This document shows, piece after piece, positions 55,279-64,000 of a DNA stretch of 64,000 nt. The position numbers and the translations under genes were made by a program. How positions within the stretch are numbered: position 1 is the stretch's first letter; every line of letters begins with the position of its first letter. The notes under the pieces were generated by a model, which was not told the DNA's origin, did not search any database, and saw only the letters and a list, made by a program, of their open reading frames with translations. The stretch is from assembly GCF_000835495.1 (NCBI RefSeq), contig NW_015622542.1:372001-436000 (forward strand), written 5' to 3'. Source of the DNA: Cladophialophora immunda (Eukaryota; Ascomycota; Eurotiomycetes; Chaetothyriales; Herpotrichiellaceae).

Positions 55279-55916
55279 GCTGAACTGAGCGAGCGAGTGA
55301 GTAAGTGAGTGAGTGAGTGCGTGCGTGAGTGACCAAGGCTTAATCAAAAGAAAGTGAAAGTGACATTTAACACGGTGAAAAGGTCTGAGATAAAACACGT
55401 CAGTTAGACAAACCAAGGACGGTTGTTTGAGTCCAACAGCTTCAGGCTGTTTGTGGCAGTAGTTACAACACCAAATAAACTCTTAGTGAAAGCCCAAAGA
55501 GTCTGTGCAACACAATTTAACACGATTTTTGTTGGGTTTGCAAAGGCAATCCTTGTGTGTTGTTTGCGACGCGGAATGAAGCAAATGAAGAGCCCAATGT
55601 GTGAGGACGTAAACAACGAGGCCTATGAAGAATCTTGGAGCGCATGGAGGTGTACCGAAAAGCGGTCATAATGAGGTTGCTTGTTGGTAGAACGTTGAGT
55701 AGGCAAACTGCAAGCACCAAAGACCATAATGCACGAAGCGAACCAGAAGGACCAGGATGTCCATATAACAGAGGACATGCTTTGCAATCTATCTCGGTCA
55801 GTAGGAAACTGTAGAGTCTTCCGAACGAACGATGGAGAGAGATTGTCATCCTCACCAATGCTGTGGACATTTCTTGCCGGGCCACCCTCTTCCCTTCTCT
55901 TGCCCTTCTGCCTCTC
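55279..55916. other. Intergenic, Argonaute promoter/leader
   Basis: 638 bp. GAGT/GTGA tandem units at about 55286-55332 lie directly before the Argonaute ATG and probably in its 5' leader. Nothing else is recognised. Confidence 0.45.
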
Positions 55917-56393
55917 TCAAGCCGGGGTGGCAGTTGGACCTTGTTCAACCCGTCTCTTCAATTCGCCATTGAACTTGTCCAGCTGCTTGACCAAATCTTT
56001 CACCATACTGCTGGGCACCAAGACACTGAGTAGGCCTTCAACGTCTTCGCCATGATCGAACAGCGTCTTCTTCCCTCCATCCTGCGCCACAAGCTTAAAC
56101 CAATGACTACCCCTCAGAGTCCATCCCAGCCATTCAGGCAATGGGCCACCCTTCCACGCAAACTCTGTCTTCTCGGGGTGCCAAGTGGTGATGCGTGCTG
56201 TGTAAGTCCCGGGTTTCGCAGTCTCAGACATCGCATTTGTAAATGTGACGAGTGTGCCTAGTTCAAGGGGGGTTGAGTGGGCACGGATGGATAAGAACCA
56301 TGTGTTCCACTCTGGCCAGCCGGGGAAATCAATGAGGACATTCCAGACGTCTTGAGGAGGGGCGTCAATAACGATGGACGACAATGCCGGCAT
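55917..56393 (-). CDS. SRPBCC (polyketide-cyclase/START-like) domain protein
   Basis: 158 aa, single exon. The frame is open from a GTG at 56402, but the first ATG is at 56393 (MPALSSIVIDAPP). The whole protein is one SRPBCC lipid-binding fold: opening strand IVIDAPPQDVWNVLIDFPGWPEWNTW, a central TYTARITTWHPEKTEFAWKG, the W-rich GWTLRGSHWFKL, and a long C-terminal helix (MVKDLVKQLDKFNGELKRRVEQ). These proteins bind hydrophobic ligands in a deep cavity. Neither ligand nor catalysis can be read from the sequence. No signal peptide. Confidence 0.88.
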   Translation of the reverse strand: MPALSSIVIDAPPQDVWNVLIDFPGWPEWNTWFLSIRAHSTPLELGTLVTFTNAMSETAKPGTYTARITTWHPEKTEFAWKGGPLPEWLGWTLRGSHWFKLVAQDGGKKTLFDHGEDVEGLLSVLVPSSMVKDLVKQLDKFNGELKRRVEQGPTATPA

Positions 56394-56978
56394 GGTGGTC
56401 ACGCAGGAAGGGTTTCCAGCTGAAAGGATGAGTATACCCTAGTAGGGTCGGGGAGTTCAACAACTGGGAGGATGGCCATTTGAAGCGAACGAGGGACGGC
56501 ACCGGGACGCAGGCACATCTTAAGTAGGCCCCCCGTTATACAGGAGACGCCTCATTGACGAAAGGATTCCAGGAGAGGTTGTTGGCTCAGATGTGGAGTG
56601 GCTGAAGGCTCTTGCAGAGGAGAAACACAATGCAAGGGCCAGTTGCGGCCAAGATAAAGGCAGCCGACCGAAGTTTGGTCCGACGCAGCCGAGATTGATA
56701 TTAATGCAGATACCACGCAGTCGCTATCGATGCTCATGACAGACCTGGGACACCTCGCTGCCTATCCCGCTGTCGCTGGTATCATCATTTGCTAGATTAC
56801 TTGTACTTGTAGACCTTTTCATAGCACTAATACACTCATCCGGGTTCGTCTGTAATCGTAGTATGCTCAGTCCATCTTCCATGCTCAATGCACACATGCC
56901 ATCCCATAGGAAATGCTGCAGGATGCACGAACAAAACATCTACCCGTTGATGAGATACCATCAGCTCATTCCCGTAAC
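56394..56978. other. Intergenic, SRPBCC promoter and PDS5-side flank
   Basis: 585 bp between the SRPBCC start and the PDS5 stop. No gene or clear regulatory site is seen. Confidence 0.4.
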
Positions 56979-59900
56979 TCACGTCTTCGTACTCCTCGTC
57001 TGCCGGGTCGTCCGTACGACCCGCTCTGTCTGTTGCTTGGGCTTCGTGCTTTTCTTAGGCGCAGTTGTCTTGCCTTGCCGCTCCTTTCCCGCAGCGGTGT
57101 TCTTCTTTTCCTTGAGTGGTGGGGATGTGCCCTCCTTTTCTGCCGCTTCATCCTCGTCGTCGCGGACGGCGGCAGCATCCTCATCCTCGTGGACGTGGAC
57201 TTCATCGTCGGGACTCGTCTCCTCGTCATCCATTTCAACGCTGTCGTCTCGCTCCTCGTCGGCTCGGTCTTTCCCCTCATCGGCATCGGTTTCGTCGACT
57301 TTATCGTCCTCCTCCAGCTCCTGGTCTTCGTCGACTTCTTGCTTCTTCGTCTTGCTCTTTCTGCGAGCCGTTGGGTTATTTGTGTTGGATGGCGTGTCTT
57401 CCATTTCGACATCGCCTTCCTCTGTATCCGATTCTGCATACGACACCACGTTGGAAGCCCGATTGCTCTTTCGTGATGGCAAGGCTGGACTGCTACCGGG
57501 CTCGGAACTCTTGCGCCTCGGTTTGGGTGTCTTGCGAATGGCAAGAGTGCTCTTCTTCGGTTTCTTTACCGCTTTCTTTCGCCCTTCTCCATCATCTGCT
57601 CCCTCGTCGAGCCTCGCGGCGTCGCTCTTGCGCTTCCTCTCGGCAACGGCTGCCCGTTTAGCTGGTTGGCTGGCGTTCTTCAACTCCTTGATGTAGGTCC
57701 GAATCATCTTCTCCAGTCCAACAGCAACATCCTCTGGCAGATAATTCCTCTCGGCGATTTCCTGCGCCGCTTCGTGACTGGGAAGTGCTTTGAACAAATT
57801 CCGGGGAAGGCTGACTTTGCCGGGCCAAGTCTGTAGCAGGTTGGCCCCCTTTGCATGCGCTGGCATAATGTCTGCGTAATTCCGAATGACCGCTTGAGAC
57901 AGATCGCTAAGAATATACAATCGCTCACTTGCATCATCCGTACCAACGACAGCGTCTCTGGCACCCTTTACACGCTGTGCAATGTGGAATATCAACGAGA
58001 GGTTGTCCTCCGTGGCAACAGTCCAAAGATAGAAAACGATATATTTGGCAAAATCCAGCAAATCTCCATCAAAGTCGTCGCTGTCCTGTGTCGGAAAATC
58101 TGGATGATGAACCAGTAAACTGAGCAGACGTGCAAACGTCGACTCCATAACATTTTGATGCATTTTCTTGTCCGACGAACTTACTTGAAGCTGCTGCCGA
58201 GCGAAGAATTGTACACGCGCTCGAATCCACGTAACGGTCGATGTCCGCAATTCCATGTCTGGCTCAAACGCTAGGAGGAAGAGGGCCGTGAACCACCTAT
58301 GAGCCAAGTGGTTGAGGCCTAGGTACTTCTTCAGTGAGTTGACAAACCCAGCACGCACCGGATTGGGCGGATGAATTATAATCATCACGATCGAAATGAA
58401 TGCCTGAGGGTCAATCAAGTCTTCGAACTTTCTCTTGTGGCTGCAGAGCTTCAATATTAGATGCGCAGCCGTGAGCCTGAGCCTGTTCTTCTGTGCAGGG
58501 GGCGTATCTTTCGAAGGCGTTATTTCTCCTTCATTCTTGATCAAAGCGATAAGATGCCTGGCTATCTGCTTGGCCAGTGCCGCAGACTCGTCGGTATCCA
58601 TGGATTCGTCCTGGGCACGGCAACGATTGACGAGAATCCTGAGCGCCAATTCTTTGGCCCTAGTCTCGTCATCTGCTCTCTCATCCCAAGCACTCGGGTC
58701 ATTCTTCGTGCTAGGCGACTGGTTTTTAAGTAAGATATCCGAGAGGGCAAGCTTCTGAATGGCATCCGAGTCGACATTTGCCGCGGCGGGTGCGAGGAGA
58801 CAGACCTGCGCTACCGTGGCGAGGCGGGCGAGGAAATGAGGATCGTTGGACTCAACACCTGCCAGCGCCTTTGACAGCAGGTCTTTTGCATACATTTCCT
58901 TCTTGTCAGCCGCCATCATGATGATGGACACGGCGTGTTTCGCTGCCCGTGGGGATTTCGAGAACAACGCAAATTGTGCTAACGCAGTCAGGAACTTGCG
59001 GTCCTTGGGCATCTCTGAGGGATATTTTCGAGCGAATGCCGCACATGCCTTGAGAGTGTCAGGGGCACCATCTTGCTCGGATTTTGCACCTGATGGTGCC
59101 TCCTCCTCAAGCTCTTTGCACAACGCCTGGATGTGGTATTTGAGAACTTCTGGGTTTCGAGCAGAGATTTCCTTTAAGACCTCGTGAGCCACCTCGCCCA
59201 AGCCACCCTCGTCGGTTCGCGTTATAGCCATGATCGTTGGGACATGACTCCGATTATAGGCGAGCAGTGCACACCGGTATAAAAGCTGTTGAATCGTATC
59301 AATGAGTGATTGCACGCTCCCCGAACTTTCGCGTATGCGTTTGGCGAGCTCTTTGATGGCCTTGGTAACTGTGCGATAATCATGCTCAGCACCAGTGGCA
59401 AATCGTATCAACTGATACCAACGACGGTTGTGTTGCTTTGCAAACTTCCACAGGTCATTGGAAACCTCGGAGGGTTCGGGGAAGCTTTTTGAGAGCTGCT
59501 CGATCATGCGGGTGAGACGGGCCTCAAGTGTTGCCTCTAACGAGTCGTCTTCCAGAACGCCTCCATTGTATTCCTCACAGGCCTCCAGGAAAACCCTCAT
59601 ACCTTTGCTCATTTGCACCTGTCGGTTTTGAAGGCTGAAAAAAACCGCGCGCGGTCTGGTGTCCAAGCTGTGGACGAGTGTCAGGATGCGACGGGCCCTG
59701 ACCGCATCAGGATCGAACACTGATTCTTCTTGAGGACCACCCTCTTTGTCTCGGCCTCGCTGTTTTTGACCCTCTGTGCGGGACCCTGTGACTTTTGACG
59801 GTGGAAAGGAGAGCGGCAACAAACTTTCATACAGAACTCTGTCAATCACAGCGTGGACGTGCGGTTCGTTGGTGAAGTAAGCGCCAAATATACGGTTGGG

Positions 59901-61636
59901 GATGTCTCCAATGCTGCTTTTGACGACTTCATTGCCCGACTCGATATCGCTGGAGGCGACACCCCAGATCCGACCGAGCAATTCAATCGCTGCCTCTCTG
60001 ACGTGATGCTTTCGATCAATAACACGTTCAGCCAACGAAGAAAACACGGTCTGCTGCTTCGCTAAGCCGCCATCTGCACCCAGAATATTGATCATACTCC
60101 CATAGGGGAAGGCATCAATGGAGCGAATAGCCACTAAGCGAACATGCTCTTCCGGATCGCGAAGCATCTGAGCGAAGCCGGCAAGCAAACCCCCAAGCTC
60201 TTGAGGATCCAATCCGATACCTCCAGCCGAGGTGCGCAAGATTCGAGCAGCTGCATTAGCCCATGCTTCGCGAACAGCATATGACTTATCATTCCGACGG
60301 CCGAGGAAGGACTGATACGCCGAGGCGTGGACCGCCATGAATGGTTTGGGAGAGGCCGGGGTCAACAGGGGATTTGTCGTTTGCGATATGAGCTCTCCTG
60401 GAGAATCGACGGAGGGTAAGGGATAAGCAGCGGGATCGAGGGGTACGGACGGAGGAAGTCCAGCAATGCCAATCCCAGCTGTAATGTCTCCAACGGTTTC
60501 GGTTGCCATTCGACGGAGGGAGGCGGAATCCGCGGAGAATTCTGCCTCAATATGAGGGATGACATTCAGGAGGACATCTGGGCACGCGCGCCACAGCTCT
60601 CGAAGTAAACGATGGGCTTTTCGCAAATCAGCCAGGCCTTCTCTCTCTTCATCGTCGCCGTCGGCATCTGAAGCAGTACGTCCGTGAGAAGGCAGAGGAA
60701 CGCCATTGGCACTAGCGGCATCAACAATCACAGTCCCGAAATACTGGGTGATCTGGGCAGTCATTTTCTCAGGACAGGTAGTGCAGAGCGACTTGGCCAT
60801 GTTGTAGGCTGGAGGGTAGTCTTTGAGGAGCAACGTCCCTTGCTTGGTGTCCTGAGGATCCCGTTTCTTGCCTTTGGCTCCATGGTCCTGGACATTTCGG
60901 GCGTCCACGCGCATGAACTGGGAAATGATAATGTCCGTGACGTCCTGAGGGAGAGTTACCTCGTCGACGACTGCAGCCAGAAGATTCTTCAGGTGGTATT
61001 CCACGCTCTTTGAAACCTCCACGCCCGAAGCATTATTTCCAGAGCTGGCGACAATATCAAATGCCGTGGTGAAGAGCGACGTGATTAAGTTTTCGTGGTT
61101 AGGAATGTCAGTCACCAGCAAGATGCTTTGCGACTCGGCCAGGGAGATGAGGATGTAGACATGTTGCGCATTGTACGCATTGGTTGGATCCGCAAGCGCA
61201 GGTAGAATAGAATTGATAATAACCGTGAAAATGTCCTACGACTTCTTGTCAATTGTATTGTCTTGGGTTGTATGCCATAGTGAGAGCCTACCTTTAACTG
61301 CGCCTCGACGAACGGCGCATCCGGGGCGCAGATCTTGAGAACATCCACAACACAGGAGACAGTCCAGGCTCTCACACCTTTGTCCTTGTGACCGAGAAGA
61401 TTTGGGTTTGCCAGGTCCTGCGCAAGAGTGGTAAAGGCACGCGAGTCGACCTGGTCAAGATCGTAATTTCGCAGCTGACCGGCGAGTTTCTGGAGTCGCG
61501 TAAGAAGGTCTCCCACGGCAATCGGTTTGCCGGCGCGCCATGTCAGAGAGTCGTCGAACTGAAGGCCCGGTATATCGTATCGATGGGGAGTCTGCGCAGC
61601 CTCTGCGGCGGCGGCATTGCGAAGCCGAGTGGGCAT
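56979..61636 (-). CDS. pds5: Sister chromatid cohesion protein PDS5 (BimD-like)
   Basis: Chromosome-bound cohesin regulator, 1533 aa from two exons (61636-61292, 61235-56979; 56-bp intron). The N-terminus opens with LQFDDSLTWRAGKPIAVGDLLTRLQKL and later LLGHKDKGVRAWTVSCVVDVLKICAPDAPF, the conserved PDS5 start. HEAT repeats follow (YHLKNLLAAVVDEV, AVREAWANAAARIL, RKHHVREAAIELLGRIWG, HLAHRWFTALFLLAFEP). The C-terminal 300 residues are a charged tail of alternating Lys/Arg and Asp/Glu blocks, ending RTTRQTRSTKT, typical of fungal PDS5/Spo76/BimD. Its role is to stabilise or release cohesin in S phase, mitosis and meiosis. Length and layout are normal. Confidence 0.95.
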
Positions 61637-62156
61637 GTTGCAAAGAGGGGTGTCACGGGCCGATCGTCATGTTTGGGGGAGGGCGACTAGGATAGGGCTG
61701 TTTTATTGGAGAGTGCTCACAGGCAGAGAATAGCGGTAGTAGGCGACGAGGATTTCGATTGATAGGCCGAGTGATCTGATCTGAGGCGGGCAGACTGCAC
61801 TGGTTGAGGAAGTAGGAGGTGGTGGTGTTAGTAGTGGTCACGGCGGATGATGATGGCAGCGGCTTGAAAATGTTGGAGACGCCAAAAAACGCGTCCGCAG
61901 CTGAGACGCGTCCATTCACTGTCGAACTCGGTCTCTGTTCTAAGGAGCCTTTGCGTCGCATTGTACCTGGTATTGCCCACTGGAAGTCAGCTTCCCTGAT
62001 ACAGTTTACTCGTCCTCGATTCTATGGTTTGTTGCATTTGCTGCGACGTCTGGATCCTTTCACTCGCCTTGTCGTCCATCGCAGGCATCGACTTGCCCTC
62101 GTATCCAAGCAGAGAGACCGAGCTAAGAACGACGCCCTTCAACTCGCCCTCCCTCT
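61637..62156. other. Intergenic, PDS5 promoter
   Basis: 520 bp upstream of PDS5 and downstream of the DUF1349 gene, both on the minus strand. It contains ACGCGT-like sequences (61890-61910) that resemble MCB cell-cycle boxes, which would suit a cohesion gene, but this is weak. Confidence 0.35.
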
Positions 62157-62750
62157 CTATTGAATATCGAGTCCCTCAAACGTAACCACCAGATCGTCCT
62201 TTTCGCCATGTGGCGCCGGCTTCGCGGCGTAGACACCAATCCAAACCTCCGTCTCCTTGGGCAAATCCCCCCACCAAGTCACTTCTCTCAACGGTAACCT
62301 CATTCCACTCTCACTGACAAGCCAGACCCAAAGGCTTCCGTCGGCTGCATTCTCTATCTCAACAATGGCAGTGTACTCAACACTCAAAACCTCGGCAAGC
62401 AGAGGCCTGAGGCTCCAATCCGCCCACCGATCCTTTGCCACGGTGCCGACCAAAGGCACATTGTCGAGGAATTCAATGCCTGTCTTGACCCAGCGAGTAG
62501 TGTCACTCGTTTTTATGACCAAGCACAGTCCACCTTGATCGTACTTGTCTTTCCAGGGGGCCGAAACCGTCACCTTTGCGGATTTGAACGAGCCGACTGT
62601 GCTGGTTTTGTATATTATTGGCGCATTGAAGGAGTGCGTTGCAGGGGGCTTGTCCCAAATATCTGTTCCCGGGGGACAGGTGATCTGAAAGGAACCAGAA
62701 AGATCTGGGATCTCATGGTTCAAATGAACGGCCTTGAAATTGGATGCCAT
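62157..62750 (-). CDS. DUF1349 protein, concanavalin-like fold
   Basis: 197 aa, one exon, ATG at 62750. A compact beta-sandwich protein of the DUF1349 family, which includes yeast Ree1 (regulation of enolase). Typical segments: TDIWDKPPATHSFNAPIIY, YDQGGLCLVIKTSDTTRWVKTGIEF, DRWADWSLRPL and the closing EVWIGVYAAKPAPHGEKDDLVVTFEGLDI. It is probably cytosolic with no signal peptide. The biochemical activity of the family is not established. Confidence 0.9.
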   Translation of the reverse strand: MASNFKAVHLNHEIPDLSGSFQITCPPGTDIWDKPPATHSFNAPIIYKTSTVGSFKSAKVTVSAPWKDKYDQGGLCLVIKTSDTTRWVKTGIEFLDNVPLVGTVAKDRWADWSLRPLLAEVLSVEYTAIVEIENAADGSLWVWLVSESGMRLPLREVTWWGDLPKETEVWIGVYAAKPAPHGEKDDLVVTFEGLDIQ

Positions 62751-63497
62751 GGTGTAATTGCTGGGCTGTCGAATGTGCGCTACAAGGTCCAGAAGACTCT
62801 GGCAATTCTGGTGGTGAACAGGTATTCAATCCGTCAAGCTGATGTCTCCTCTGTCTGCGACTCAACCACTCAAGCACTCTTCTTCGAGAGTTATATACGA
62901 CGTGGAAGTTGGCAGGATGGATTTGTCCGTTCTCCACGTTGCTCATCGGGATCCTGATGTGGTACCGAGGCCGCCAATCAAGAGGATAATGCGCCAAATT
63001 GGGAGCGGGCCGCCATTCTCGCAATATCCAGACGGAAATTCCGTGAAGTTCTGTGGAGGTTACTTCCCCGGATTGATACCTAGGAACGAAGTTGCGACAG
63101 ACACCACCGCCAGATCTATCCCTCCGAAGACGAATAAAGAGGGACATCGAGAGAGATCTTTAACTGCTGCTTCACTCATTGTTGAGAGGTACCGAGCCAG
63201 TGTATGTCCTCAGATTTCATACTTTATTCAGACAAAACCCGAACTGTCCTCGACCCATTGAAGACACAAAAGGACCGCATTCAATGCTACTCTGGGTTAC
63301 AGGATCAAAGGATCACTCCTCAGTTGGCTCCCTTCAAAAACCTCTCTCGAACGATGTTCGAAATTATTCTCGATTCAAGATTGTACCGCTGGATCTCTCC
63401 ACAGGAGGCTGAAGCTGCTGTGCAGGCGGACCGACTCAAACTGTTAACGACATTTCACGTGTGAAGCTTTTCCCCATCATTCCCGTACAAGTCTCGC
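62751..63497. other. Intergenic
   Basis: 747 bp between two minus-strand genes. The 86-codon plus-strand frame at 63204-63464 has no recognised features and I do not call it. Confidence 0.4.
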
Positions 63498-64000
63498 TCA
63501 CCCATTTTTGGGCGCCTCCGCGAAAAGTTTAGCCAGGCGCTCATCCAGCCACTTGACGTCCTCCATGTTCCCTGGTGGTCCACCGGCCCAATGTCCCCAG
63601 ATGCTTGGATAGACATCCAGCTGACCAACACCCGGAGCCATGTTTTTGACTTCATACTCGGAATCATCGGGTCTGTTAGGAAGCAGAAGAGCGTAAGTGG
63701 CCGAACAATTTGATAGTGGTCGGAATGGCCAAGCGGGCAAGAGGGCAAGAGGGCAAAATAGTCAGGGCAGCAACACTTACGGGAAGTACAGATCCGTCTT
63801 GCTGGGCAGAACCAAGGTCTTCGCCTTGATCGCCCTCATGGCCGCCTCAAAGTCTCCATTATAAGGTTCTTGCTTGCTGACGTCTCCAGCCTGCCAGGTG
63901 TACAGCATGACCAACAGATTCTCGGGATCCTTGGACTGAGCCCAAGTCTCCCAGAAGTTTACCATGAAATCCTCCAGGTCTTTGGCACCGTAGGCCGATT
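63498..64000 (-). CDS. Alpha/beta hydrolase, homoserine O-acetyltransferase family (3' part)
   Basis: The 5' part lies beyond the window. Two exons are visible (from 64000 to 63781, then 63672-63498) with a 108-bp intron that contains GAGGGCAA repeats. The visible protein reads SAYGAKDLEDFMVNFW to the C-terminus APKNG. It carries the charge-relay Asp in PSKTDLYFP and the catalytic His in SIWGHWAGGPPG, the two late catalytic residues of the MET2-like alpha/beta-hydrolase family. The nucleophile Ser would be upstream. Many fungal members are not true homoserine acetyltransferases but esterase-like relatives, so I keep the call at family level. Confidence 0.85.

Noticed and set aside
56394..56402. 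Upstream start of the SRPBCC frame at 56402
   Set aside because: The codon is GTG; the ATG three codons later fits better.
63204..63464. 86-codon plus-strand frame near the right end
   Set aside because: No family resemblance or promoter evidence; it is probably a chance frame between two minus-strand genes.

Overview
This window reads as nuclear DNA of a filamentous ascomycete (Pezizomycotina). The evidence is intron style (mostly 48-131 bp, GTRNGT donors, CTAAC-type branch points), Zn(II)2Cys6 regulators, a fungal GT2 polysaccharide synthase, secreted GH3 and GH18 enzymes, and a complete Argonaute. I cannot fix the order. Large gene-poor stretches alternate with denser housekeeping stretches.

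Layout. 1-7.9 kb is a candidate sugar-utilisation block: a Zn2Cys6 regulator (5' end cut by the window), an MFS sugar porter and a divergently transcribed GH3 beta-xylosidase. Transporter and xylosidase share a 1.4-kb promoter with several XlnR-type GGCTAR hexamers. 9.5-10.6 kb holds a SPRY-domain protein. 10.6-20.1 kb has no gene I can support and ends at the GT2 glycosyltransferase (20.2-21.8 kb). A second gene-poor stretch (21.8-27.4 kb) leads to a GH18 chitinase. 30-38 kb has an unusually large HSP20 protein, a cytochrome P450, a tRNA-Leu gene and a fungal-type transcription-factor-like protein. 38.8-41.3 kb is a Zn2Cys6 regulator. 42-61.6 kb is a core-function block: NRDE-2, UTP10, Argonaute, an SRPBCC protein and PDS5. 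The right end has a DUF1349 protein and the 3' part of an alpha/beta-hydrolase of the homoserine-O-acetyltransferase family.

The most striking element is at 35162-35401. Read straight through it is not a tRNA. Removing two segments (63 and 55 bp) that look exactly like fungal mRNA introns, plus a 39-nt canonical tRNA intron after position 37, leaves an 83-nt type-II tRNA-Leu(CAG). Its acceptor, D, anticodon and T stems all pair, and an oligo-T Pol III terminator follows. I know of mRNA-type introns in U6 snRNA genes of some fungi, but of none in a nuclear tRNA gene. This is the main candidate for an undescribed system.

All calls were made by reading the sequence. No database search was run, so family names rest on recognisable motifs and overall resemblance.
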